Of a stretch of 64,000 bases of DNA, positions 37,951 through 49,400 are shown piece after piece. The number at the start of each line of letters is the position of its first letter. Within the stretch, counting starts at the first letter, position 1. Where the stretch lies: contig BSYQ01000006.1 in assembly GCA_030272585.1 (NCBI GenBank), positions 3,683,001 to 3,747,000 of the forward strand, in the 5' to 3' direction. Origin of the DNA: Bryopsis sp. KO-2023 (Eukaryota > Chlorophyta > Ulvophyceae > Bryopsidales > Bryopsidaceae). Position numbers and translations under genes: made by a program. The notes beneath the pieces were generated by a model. The model was not told the DNA's origin and did no database searches. It was given only the letters and a program-made list of their open reading frames with translations.

Positions 37951-38841
37951 ATATTTTTCACAGTTCAAAATCAGATTGTATTTCAAACCAGTTCAGTACA
38001 CTTGGCAAAGCCACAGAATGGCTGTCACACAGAGTTGATCACCTCATGGTCAAACTTTCATCAGGTACAGGTCATTACATACACAAACCCCCTCTGTCTG
38101 TCAACCCATGCTACCATCCCCAAAGTCCACTCGATACAACATGCGCTAATAATCCTCTAAACCTCACAAAACATCTCAACGCTCAACCAAAGTCCAATTG
38201 CTTGCACTCGCTATTCAAAACCAAAAGACGATTAAGGAAAGATATAGTCCACAAACAGAAAATCGAAAGAAAAAAAAGACTGGCAGTTTCATGAGGGGTC
38301 CAACCTAAACAGGAACCACCAGCCTGTACTCTGATGCTACCGAGAAAGTCTCATTAACGCTGCCTTCATGAAATTTTTCGTTTCCTTCGGATCCGCCACC
38401 TGAATCCTGTTCACCAGCTCTGTTTGAAATTCCGGGGGAAGACCCATTTTCGGAAACACTGTCCCGTTCAAATGCACCAGAAACTCATAGCCACACTTGT
38501 CCCGAATCAATTTCAGCATCCCTCCAACTTCCGTCAGGAAAGCCACCGTTGCTGCATCCTTGGGGTCCAGACCCCCTCTAAGAATTCCTTGAATGCACAC
38601 ATCTCCACCGATTCTTTCCATAACAAACCACAATAGCCCTTGATCCGTCGAGATGCGATCTGCCCAGCCATCCACAAGCTCCAGAAGAACTTGGATGCAG
38701 CTTTTTCTGACAGCAGGGTCCATGTGACTAGAAGCCCCCTAGTCGATCCACACACCAGATGTCAAAACATGGGCGAGAAACCACAAAGAACTGGGTATAC
38801 GCTTAAAGTAAATTCATTAAAGCACATGTCAAAAAGGGGGT

Positions 38842-38939
38842 TGGATGCATAGTCAGATTATGAGTCAATCTCACTAGCACAAGAAAGTGCTTCAGAAGGT
38901 GTCCTAAGATATTTGAAATGTCATCACTCTATGCATCCA
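38842..38939 (-). ncRNA. Box C/D snoRNA, copy 1, in last XPOT intron
   Basis: Read on the minus strand, an 11-bp perfect terminal stem (TGGATGCATAG with CTATGCATCCA) closes a C box (GTGATGA) two bases inside and a D box (CTGA) directly inside the other arm. An internal D' box (CTGA) and a C'-like box (GTGAGAT) are separated by a small hairpin, AGCAC/GTGCT. The guide before D' is ATCTTAGGACACCTT. From memory, its complement GGTGTCCTAAG resembles a conserved large-subunit rRNA stretch (yeast 25S has GATGTCCTAAGG). The fifth base before D' would then target the U of GGUGUCC for 2'-O-methylation. Same strand as the host intron. Confidence 0.85.
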
Positions 38940-39051
38940 GAAACTTATTACTTTTTTTTATGGGAGAAAAAATCATCAGTTATTTTCTAAAATACAAAAG
39001 ACGGGTTGCTTCAAAGTTTCCAACACGAAAGATTTTTTAAAAACATCCTAT

Positions 39052-39140
39052 GCATCGTCGGAACAACAGTCCATCTCACTAGCACCGTAAAGGTGCTTCA
39101 GAAGGTGTCCTAAGATAATTGATTTGTCATCATTCGATGC
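39052..39140 (-). ncRNA. Box C/D snoRNA, copy 2, in last XPOT intron
   Basis: This is a diverged paralogue of copy 1 in the same intron. The terminal stem is GCATCG/CGATGC, the C box ATGATGA, and D' is CTGA after the identical guide ATCTTAGGACACCTT. The internal hairpin is AGCACC/GGTGCT, changed by paired substitution relative to copy 1. The terminal stem sequence also differs while still pairing. The D box reads CCGA instead of CTGA, so this copy may be weakened. The unchanged guide and covarying stems argue for RNA-level selection. Confidence 0.75.
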
Positions 39141-40830
39141 GGAATCAGAAAATCAAGCACGACACAAATCGAATGAAAGATTTCACACCTCTATCAAGGC
39201 CGACAGAATGACCTTCAATGTCGCCTCGGGAAGTTTCAGCACCACCCCATCCAGCTTGGAGGAAACCGTGACATGCAAAAGACTGTAGTAAGCTTTCTGG
39301 AGGTCCCCCTTTTCCCTGCTTTCCTCCACCAATGCCCCTTTCTGAACATCGCCTTTGGTCGGCAAGCACAGGGCTCCGCTCCAATCCCAAGACTCACCCA
39401 GCTTGCTGTGAATCTCGGCCACCAACACAGGCAGGACTCTCTCCATCAGCTCTTCAAGTGAGTTTGTGAATCCGTTGGTCAACTGATTCACCACAGCTAC
39501 CACCTCGATCATGTCGGCAACATCGCACCCTGGATGGAGGAGCACCTGAAACAATTCACACAAGCAGCTGTGTTTTGAGGGGATACATGCATCATGGAAA
39601 TAATAGCAGGGCCAGCTGGGGAAAAAAAAAAAAAATCCAAGTTCAGGCGAGACAAGCAATCAGCCCACTCGACAGCGTTTTCTATTCTAAGACAGAAAAG
39701 AGTGAAATCTGCTCAGAATGGACGGTTATCATCTTGACCCAAAAAATGGTTCGGAGGCTAGACACTTTCCATAAACTCATCACAGCAGATTCTTAGCCTA
39801 AACATTACAACCACAGGGCCATATCTACTTTGATCTGTCGCTCGAAAGAGCTCACCTCAAGAGCATTGGGTATGTATTTCAGTGTCTGGGGCCCCAGCGT
39901 TTCCACCATTCAATGTAGAAATGATATGAATCTCGTTCTCAGGGACTTGCTCTCAGGAAACACCTGGGGCACCCTCAGTGCCAGCTCCAGACATTGCAGG
40001 AACAACTGACCTGACAGCAAAATATAAGCACGATGATGCATCAGCCCCGGCATAAACGAACAAAACAGTTTGCTCATAAAAAACTGAGTCTGTTGACAAA
40101 AAAAAAGAGATGCTGTCATGTATGGCTCAGACAGTGGATGGTGAATGTTGTCAGCACGGCACATCTGATTGATGCAAACCTCTATGAAAAAAATGCATCA
40201 TTGCCATACAAATACGGTCGAAACTCGATGTTTCAAAAAATAAAAATTTGAGGAACCCAACTTTGTGAGCTTTTCTGTTCAGATCATATAGGTTATGCAT
40301 CATGAACTGTCGGATGTCCTTGACCACATATGAATTCTAATCATCAGGCTTAAAATCAGTACCTGCATTTTGAGAGGGAATTTTTGACAGCCCGACCGCA
40401 ACTTGTTTCTGATCTTCAGCCTGCATATCTTCGGCACCAAGCAGCATTCCTGCCGCTTCAAACACTCAAACACTCGATTGTTGTTTGCCACCGATGAGAA
40501 GGTGCTTGCTCGGGACATGCCCTCCAAAATCTACCATCGGGGTCAGGGCAACTTGTTCGAAAAGTGGCTGCAAGCTTCTCAAGATCCCCGTGCATGGTGA
40601 GAGGCACCCGATCCAGGGTGATCTTTCTGCACAAACCTCATGAGCAAACAGCAAGTCCGATTCGCAACTGTCTACGACAACAATGCAAGATTCATCACCC
40701 CCCCATCAAAAACTCGACGACGTGCCCTCACTTCGACAGGGTGCAGGATCCCTCTCCAATGTCTGCATAAATGACTTCCGCATATCGACAACAAATCAGC
40801 CTCAACAGACAGCATCAGGTCAGTATGGCT

Positions 40831-41264
40831 ATCGTCACATGGTAGCGCCCGATCGTCCCATCGTCGCGCTCGTAGCGCGACGCACGCGTCGTACGATCGA
40901 TGCCTGATCGCGACGATCCCGTCCGACCCACGCCACGCCGCGACCTGGCCGGACGATCAGACAGCGCGAAACGCACAAGGACCTTCACCAAGTGTCAACC
41001 TTGCGCCCGGGTGCCACACTTGACGGCGCCCCCAGTCGTCTCTTTCCTTTGTCCTTTTTGTTGATGTTGGGAGGGTGGGAGCTGGGAAGCGATGTTGGGA
41101 GGAAATCCACTGCAAAACGAAGGAACACTCTACCCAGGAGGAGAGTGCCTCGAGTCCTCGCTGAGATCCCCAGAAAAAAAAAAAAACAAAAAACAAAGTT
41201 CTGGCTCGCCAGCCCACCGTTTTCAACGCAACAAGGCCCGTCGCTCCCACCTCCACCTCAGAAA
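40831..41264. other. CpG-rich junction left of the palindrome cluster
   Basis: XPOT homology stops near 40.8 kb and CG-rich sequence with many CGATCG/CGTCGTACG words begins abruptly. No gene is recognised. It could be the edge of an insertion that removed the XPOT 5' half. Confidence 0.35.
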
Positions 41265-43105
41265 CGTTTTTCCGCGCACGGCGAACCCTGTCGCGCAGGA
41301 AACGACGAAGAAACGAGCGAGATCTCGCCATCCCTGTGGAAATTACAGGGATGGCCGGAACTCGCTCGTTTCTTCACCGTTTTCCGCGCGACAGGGCTCG
41401 CTGTGCGCGGAAACACTTTGCCCACCCACCTGCAGTGACCTCCGCCAGGAAAAACAGCCCACTCGAAAGAAAAAACGAACTAAGAATAAAGGAATTTCCT
41501 TACCTATCGAAACGGAAATCAGAAGCGGCGACTCCGTTCACGGTTTCGCTTGAAACTTCGTTGGCACCTGCGTTAGGATCTCGCTGAGGTTGGGCTAGAG
41601 TTTGAGAGACGTTCGTGGCCTGGCGAGGCCGGGGAATGTTTTCACGGAGTTACTCTTTTATATAAACATGTTTCTACCGTCAGAAGTCTTTATTTTTTCG
41701 TTTTTCTTTCGAGTTAGGGGTGTGGGTGGGTGAGGAAAACGTTTCTGCGAAGAACGAGCTCTGTCGCGCTCGAAACGGTCGAGAAACGGGCGAGTTCCGC
41801 CCATTTCTGTGAATCCCACAGAAATGGGCGGCACTCGCCCGATTCCAGATCGTTTCGAGCGTGACTGGGCTCGTTCTCTTCGTTTGGGTGAGCTCCGAGT
41901 GTTGGTGGAGTGCTCGAGAGTGTAGGAGCTGAGAAACGAACGTTTTGGGACGGTTCTGTTTTGAGCTAATTTTAGTTTCGATGAATGCATGGGTAAAACC
42001 ACTTTATTTCGCTTGGAAACCTTGACCACTGCGTGAAGCTTTCACTCAGGGTCACGAAGCTTCTTTTCTCGCTCAAAACGGTGAAGAAACGAGCCAGCTC
42101 CGCCCATCCCTGTGGAATTCACAGGGATCGGCGGAGCTGGCTCGTCCCTCCGTCGTTTCGAGCGCGACTCGTCGCGCTGGGTTCGTTTTGAACCCCTCTT
42201 GCTGTTTGTGGCTTCAGAGGGTTCTTTGGTTTGGTTTGCTGTGGGTGGAGGGGGGGGGGGGGGGCTGTGGGCTAGGAGTTAGTTAAAAAACAGAACAGTA
42301 TTTGACTTCAATTAATCCCTTCGATTCAGGGAACGAATCGAACACACTTTTAGAAGCTATTTACAGGTGAAACGAGTGACGTACACACGTCAATTGACGA
42401 TTCTGAATCAGAGCTGCGAGCAGGGTCACGACGAGTCTGAAAACTCGTCAAACCTGTCTAGGCGTTTGGTAAACGCATACACAAAATTGTTCTCTACCGT
42501 TTTCCGCGCACAACGAGCCCAGGCGCGCTCGAAACGGTTGAGAAACGGGCGAGTTCCGCCCATTTCTGTAAATCCCACAGAAATGGGCGGAACTCGCCCA
42601 TTCCTCAACCGTTTTCCACGCGACAGGGCTCGCTGTGCGCGTAAAACGGTTTACCACCACCTTGCGTTGCGTTTCACGTGTTTTGAGGTCCTGGCACAGG
42701 TTTTTAAGCGAAATCGATAAATGCATTATTAATGGTTTACAGAAATCAAGCAGATCTTTTTCTCTGCTCACTTTCTTTCCTCGGAACTCCGCACACAGGT
42801 GCGACCGCGTCCCAAGAACGCGCGGTTCAAGTTTAAGGTGGTTTCGTCAACGGGGCGGGCCTGTGGATTCGTTTTACACTTTAAGCCCTTTATTATTATT
42901 TTCTTTATGGATTATCACTGGGTTTTCTGGGGGTTTTGTTTTCGAAAAAACGTTTTGCGGCTGGTAGAGGATATTCCGCGCAGAACGCGCTTTGTCGCAC
43001 GTAAAACGGTCGCGAAACGAGCGAGTTTTGAAAATCCCTGTAAACTCGACAGGGTTCGCGAGATCTCGCTCGTTTCGCGACGGTTTTACGCGCGACAAAG
43101 CGCGC
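41265..43105. repeat. Cluster of five related long palindromes
   Basis: Five foldback sequences lie at about 41265-41413, 41735-41888, 42070-42163, 42496-42650 and 42975-43105. In each, arms of about 40-75 bp surround a loop of a few bases. Examples of inner arms: GGGCGAGTTCCGCCCATTTC in the fourth (23 bp perfect with its partner) and CTCGCTCGTTTCGCGACGGT in the fifth. The arms share the words ACCGTTTTCCGCGC, GAAACGAGCGAG, CGACAGGGCTCG and CATCCCTGT. They differ among copies yet keep pairing. Stretches between the first two are also partly inverted (CGAAAGAAAAAACG and CGTTTTTCTTTCG). No protein is supported; peptides read from the arms are mirror artefacts. Confidence 0.85.
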
Positions 43106-43449
43106 AGGCGACGTTTTCTAAAACTAATAAGGTGTGTTTTTCGAAACAGAAGTTTTGGTTCACTATGTTTTTGGTAGGAGAGGAGAAAGGTGTACCCCCA
43201 AAAACTTTTTATAAATTAACTTACCGATTTCATTCAGTTCTACTTCAAATTTAGCTCCGATTTTGATTTGATTCACCCATTGCATTCCAAACAACACAGT
43301 TCTGCTTTGATTTCGCCAGTCGCACTCACACCCTACGTCACACTCGACGATTCTATTTTGGGTGATTCGAGTGGCTGGCGACGATGTTTTTGCCTGATCA
43401 TTGCATGGCATCATTACTGATGTGAGTATGGATTTTAGATGTGGTGGGG

Positions 43450-46400
43450 CTGATTCTCCATGCTGAGCTTCGATGTCTCCCAAATTTGAAGGGTGTGTCA
43501 CTTTTGGTAACATCCACCTCCTGTCCAAGTTTCACTTTCATCCAATCTCTTATGGCCCCAATCTAGCTGAATGTTCACTTGTGCACATCTAGCTTACAGG
43601 ATTCAACATGTGACAAATTGGCTGTGATTCCCCATGCTGAGCATGGATGACTCCCAAATTTGGAGGGTGTGTCACTTTTGGTAACATCCACCTCCTGTCC
43701 AAGTTTCACTTTCATCCAATCCCTCAAGGCCCCAATCTGGTTGAATGTTCATCTGTGCACATCTAGCTTACAGAATACAACATGTGACAAATTGGCTCTG
43801 ATTCTCCATGCTGAGCATGGATATCTCCCAGATTTGAAGGGTGTGTCACTTTTGGTAACATCCACCTCCTGTCCAAGTTTCACTTTCATCCAATCTCTTA
43901 TGGCCCCAATCTAGCTGAATGTTCACTTGTGCACATCTAGCTTACAGGATTCAACATGTGACAAATTGGCTGTGATTCCCCATGCTGAGCATGGATGACT
44001 CCCAAATTTGGAGGGTGTGTCACTTTTGGTAAAATCCACCTCCTGTCCAAGTTTCACTTTCATCCAATCCCTCAAGGCCCCAATCTGGTTGAATGTTCAT
44101 CTGTGCACATCTAGCTTACAGAATTCAACATGTGACAAATTGGCTGTGATTCCCCATGCTGAGCATGGATGACTCCCAAATTTGGAGGGTGTGTCACTTT
44201 TGGTAAAATCCACCTCCTGTCCAAGTTTCACTTTCATCCAATCCCTCATGACCCCAATATGGTTAAATGTTCATCTGTGCACATCTAGCTTACAGAATAC
44301 AACATGTGACAAATTGGCTCTGATTCTCCATGCTGAGCATGGATATCTCCCAAATTTGGAGGGTGTGTCACTTTTGGTAACATCCACCTCCTGTCCAAGT
44401 TTCACTTTCATCCAATCTCTTATGGCCCCAATCTGGCTGAATGTTCACTTGTGCACATCTAGCTTACAGAATTCAACATGTGACAAATTGGCTGTGATTC
44501 CCCATGCTGAGCATGGATGACTCCCAAATTTGGAGGGTGTGTCACTTTTGGTAAAATCCACCTCCTGTCCAAGTTTCACTTTCATCCAATCCCTCATAAC
44601 CCCAATCTGGTTGAATGTTCATCTGTGCACATCTAGCTTACAGAATTCAACATGTGACAAATTGGCTGTGATTCTCCATGCTGAGCTTGGATGACTCCCA
44701 AACTTGAAGGGTGTGTCACTTTTGGTAACATCCACCTCCTGTCCAAGTTTCACTTTCATCCAATCCCTCATGACCCCAATCTGGTTGAATGTTCATCTGT
44801 GCACATCTAGCTTACAGAATTCAACATGTGACAAATTGGCTGTGATTCTCCATGCTGAGCATGGATGTCTTCCAAATTTGGAGGGTGTGTCACTTTTGGT
44901 AACATCCACCTCCTGTCCAAGTTTCACTTTCATCCAATCCCTCATGACCCCAATATGGTTGAATGTTCATCTGTGCACATCTAGCTTACAGAATTCAACA
45001 TGTGACAAATTGGCTGTGATTCTCCATGCTGAGCATGGATATCTCCCAAATTTGGAGGGTGTGTCACTTTTGGTAAAATCCACCTCCTGTCCAAGTTTCA
45101 CAATCATCCAATCCCTCATGACCCCAATCTGGTTGAATGTTCATTTGTGCACATCTAGCTTACAAAATTCAACATGTGACAAATTGGCTCTGATTCTCCA
45201 TGCTGAGCATGGATGTCTTCCAAATTTGGAGGGTGTGTCACTCATGGTAACATCCACCTCCTGTCCAAGTTTCACAATCATCCAATCTCTGATGACCCCC
45301 ATCTGGTTGAATGTTCATTTGTGCACATCTAGCTTACAGAATTCAACATGTGACAAATTGGCTGTGATTCTCCATGCTGAGCTTGGATGAGTCCCAAACT
45401 TGGAGGGTGTGTCACTTTTGGTAACATCCACCTCCTGTCCAAGTTTCACAATCATCCAATCTCTGATGACCCCCATCTGGTTGAATGTTCATTTGTGCAC
45501 ATCTAGCTTACAGAATTCAACATGTGACAAATTGGCTGTGATTCTCCATGCTGAGCTTGGATGAGTCCCAAACTTGGAGGGTGTGTCACTTTTGGTAACA
45601 TCCACCTCCTGTCCAAGTTTCACAATCATCCAATCTCTGATGACCCCAATATGGTTGAATATTCATTTGTGCACATCTAGCTTACAGAATTCAACATGTG
45701 ACAAATTGGCTCTGATTCTCCATGCTGAGCATGGATGTCTTCCAAATTTGGAGGGTGTGTCACTCATGGTAACATCCACCTCCTGTCCAAGTTTCACAAT
45801 CATCCAATCTCTGATGACCCCAATCTGGTTGAATGTTCATCTGTGCACATCTAGCTTACAGAATTCAACATGTGACAAATTGGCTCTGATTCTCCATGCT
45901 GAGCATGGATGTCTTCCAAATTGGGAGGGTGTGTCACTCATGGTAACATCCACCTCCTGTCCAAGTTTCACAATCATCCAATCTCTGATGACCCCCATCT
46001 GGTTGAATGTTCATCTGTGCACATCTAGCTTACAGAATTCAACATGTGACAAATTGGCTGTGATTCTCCATGCTGAGCTTGGATGAGTCCCAAACTTGGA
46101 GGGTGTGTCACTTTTGGTAACATCCACCTCCTGTCCAAGTTTCACAATCATCCAATCTCTGATGACCCCCATCTGGTTGAATGTTCATTTGTGCACATCT
46201 AGCTTACAGAATTCAACATGTGACAAATTGGCTGTGATTCTCCATGCTGAGCTTGGATGAGTCCCAAACTTGGAGGGTGTGTCACTTCTGGTAACATCCA
46301 CCTCCTGTCCAAGTTTCACAATCATCCAATCTCTGATGACCCCAATCTGGTTGAATGTTCATCTGTGCACATCTAGCTTACAGAATTCAACATGTGACAA

Positions 46401-49400
46401 ATTGGCTCTGATTCTCCATGCTGAGCATGGATGTCTTCCAAATTGGGAGGGTGTGTCACTCATGGTAACATCCACCTCCTGTCCAAGTTTCACAATCATC
46501 CAATCTCTGATGACCCCCATCTGGTTGAATGTTCATTTGTGCACATCTAGCTTACAGAATTCAACATGTGACAAATTGGCTGTGATTCTCCATGCTGAGC
46601 TTGGATGAGTCCCAAACTTGGAGGGTGTGTCACTTTTGGTAACATCCACCTCCTGTCCAAGTTTCACAATCATCCAATCTCTGATGACCCCAATATGGTT
46701 GAATATTCATTTGTGCACATCTAGCTTACAGAATTCAACATGTGACAAATTGGCTCTGATTCTCCATGCTGAGCATGGATGTCTTCCAAATTTGGAGGGT
46801 GTGTCACTCATGGTAACATCCACCTCCTGTCCAAGTTTCACAATCATCCAATCTCTGATGACCCCAATCTGGTTGAATGTTCATCTGTGCACATCTAGCT
46901 TACAGAATTCAACATGTGACAAATTGGCTCTGATTCTCCATGCTGAGCATGGATGTCTTCCAAATTGGGAGGGTGTGTCACTCATGGTAACATCCACCTC
47001 CTGTCCAAGTTTCACAATCATCCAATCTCTGATGACCCCAATCTGGTTGAATGTTCATCTGTGCACATCTAGCTTACAGAATTCAACATGTGACAAATTG
47101 GCTCTGATTCTCCATGCTGAGCATGGATGTCTTCCAAATTGGGAGGGTGTGTCACTCATGGTAACATCCACCTCCTGTCCAAGTTTCACAATCATCCAAT
47201 CTCTGATGACCCCAATATGGTTGAATATTCATTTGTGCACATCTAGCTTACAGAATTCAACATGTGACAAATTGGCTCTGATTCTCCATGCTGAGCTTGG
47301 ATGAGTCCCAAACTTGGAGGGTGTGTCACTTTTGGTAACATCCACCTCCTGTCCAAGTTTCACAATCATCCAATCTCTGATGACCCCAATATGGTTGAAT
47401 ATTCATTTGTGCACATCTAGCTTACAGAATTCAACATGTGACAAATTGGCTCTGATTCTCCATGCTGAGCATGGATGTCTTCCAAATTTGGAGGGTGTGT
47501 CACTCATGGTAACATCCACCTCCTGTCCAAGTTTCACAATCATCCAATCTCTGATGACCCCAATCTGGTTGAATGTTCATCTGTGCACATCTAGCTTACA
47601 GAATTCAACATGTGACAAATTGGCTCTGATTCTCCATGCTGAGCATGGATGTCTTCCAAATTGGGAGGGTGTGTCACTCATGGTAACATCCACCTCCTGT
47701 CCAAGTTTCACAATCATCCAATCTCTGATGACCCCCATCTGGTTGAATGTTCATTTGTGCACATCTAGCTTACAGAATTCAACATGTGACAAATTGGCTG
47801 TGATTCTCCATGCTGAGCTTGGATGAGTCCCAAACTTGGAGGGTGTGTCACTTTTGGTAACATCCACCTCCTGTCCAAGTTTCACAATCATCCAATCTCT
47901 GATGACCCCAATATGGTTGAATATTCATTTGTGCACATCTAGCTTACAGAATTCAACATGTGACAAATTGGCTGTGATTCTCCATGCTGAGCTTGGATGA
48001 GTCCCAAACTTGGAGGGTGTGTCACTTTTGGTAACATCCACCTCCTGTCCAAGTTTCACAATCATCCAATCTCTGATGACCCCCATCTGGTTGAATGTTC
48101 ATTTGTGCACATCTAGCTTACAGAATTCAACATGTGACAAATTGGCTGTGATTCTCCATGCTGAGCTTGGATGAGTCCCAAACTTGGAGGGTGTGTCACT
48201 TTTGGTAACATCCACCTCCTGTCCAAGTTTCACAATCATCCAATCTCTGATGACCCCCATCTGGTTGAATGTTCATTTGTGCACATCTAGCTTACAGAAT
48301 TCAACATGTGACAAATTGGCTGTGATTCTCCATGCTGAGCTTGGATGAGTCCCAAACTTGGAGGGTGTGTCACTTCTGGTAACATCCACCTCCTGTCCAA
48401 GTTTCACAATCATCCAATCTCTGATGACCCCAATCTGGTTGAATGTTCATCTGTGCACATCTAGCTTACAGAATTCAACATGTGACAAATTGGCTCTGAT
48501 TCTCCATGCTGAGCATGGATGTCTTCCAAATTGGGAGGGTGTGTCACTCATGGTAACATCCACCTCCTGTCCAAGTTTCACAATCATCCAATCTCTGATG
48601 ACCCCCATCTGGTTGAATGTTCATTTGTGCACATCTAGCTTACAGAATTCAACATGTGACAAATTGGCTGTGATTCTCCATGCTGAGCTTGGATGAGTCC
48701 CAAACTTGGAGGGTGTGTCACTTTTGGTAACATCCACCTCCTGTCCAAGTTTCACAATCATCCAATCTCTGATGACCCCAATATGGTTGAATATTCATTT
48801 GTGCACATCTAGCTTACAGAATTCAACATGTGACAAATTGGCTCTGATTCTCCATGCTGAGCATGGATGTCTTCCAAATTTGGAGGGTGTGTCACTCATG
48901 GTAACATCCACCTCCTGTCCAAGTTTCACAATCATCCAATCTCTGATGACCCCAATCTGGTTGAATGTTCATCTGTGCACATCTAGCTTACAGAATTCAA
49001 CATGTGACAAATTGGCTCTGATTCTCCATGCTGAGCATGGATGTCTTCCAAATTGGGAGGGTGTGTCACTCATGGTAACATCCACCTCCTGTCCAAGTTT
49101 CACAATCATCCAATCTCTGATGACCCCCATCTGGTTGAATGTTCATTTGTGCACATCTAGCTTACAGAATTCAACATGTGACAAATTGGCTGTGATTCTC
49201 CATGCTGAGCTTGGATGAGTCCCAAACTTGGAGGGTGTGTCACTTTTGGTAACATCCACCTCCTGTCCAAGTTTCACAATCATCCAATCTCTGATGACCC
49301 CAATATGGTTGAATATTCATTTGTGCACATCTAGCTTACAGAATTCAACATGTGACAAATTGGCTCTGATTCTCCATGCTGAGCATGGATGTCTTCCAAA

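Larger units (their letters stand above)
35401..38336. other. Intergenic, CpG block and small repeats, no gene seen
   Basis: The left part is AT-rich. 36.3-37.0 kb is CpG-rich without a recognisable protein. 37.0-37.95 kb is a set of small tandem duplications listed separately. 37.95-38.3 kb contains a frame of about 120 codons with no known match. Confidence 0.4.
38337..40830 (-). pseudogene. XPOT: Exportin-T (tRNA exportin), broken 5' half
   Basis: Exportin-T is the Ran-dependent karyopherin that carries tRNA out of the nucleus. Minus-strand exons 40089-39856, 39545-39187 and 38727-38337 join in phase and match the C-terminal third of the family: LFLQCLELALRVPQVFPESK, SFLH-MVETLG, NQLTNGFTNSLEELMERVLP, DPAVRKSCIQVLLELVDGW, MGLPPEFQTELVNRI and a final TAG at 38337. 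Upstream homology (VFEAAGMLLG, ILRSLQPLFEQ, NRTCCLLMRFVQK, LICCRYAEVIY, GHVVEFLMGG) is clear but broken. There are in-frame TGAs at 39910-39912, 40466-40468 and 40728-40730. Frame changes occur near 40,600 and at a C7 run (40698-40704). The first TGA replaces the Arg of the conserved FLHRM motif (CGA to TGA). Homology ends near 40.8 kb, so the N-terminal half is absent. It could be a pseudogene, or less likely a live gene hit by assembly errors. Confidence 0.7.

Noticed and set aside
41000..43000. Arg-rich peptides such as RDRARCARK repeated on both strands
   Set aside because: They come from the arms of palindromes, so each strand repeats the other; there is no single coding frame.
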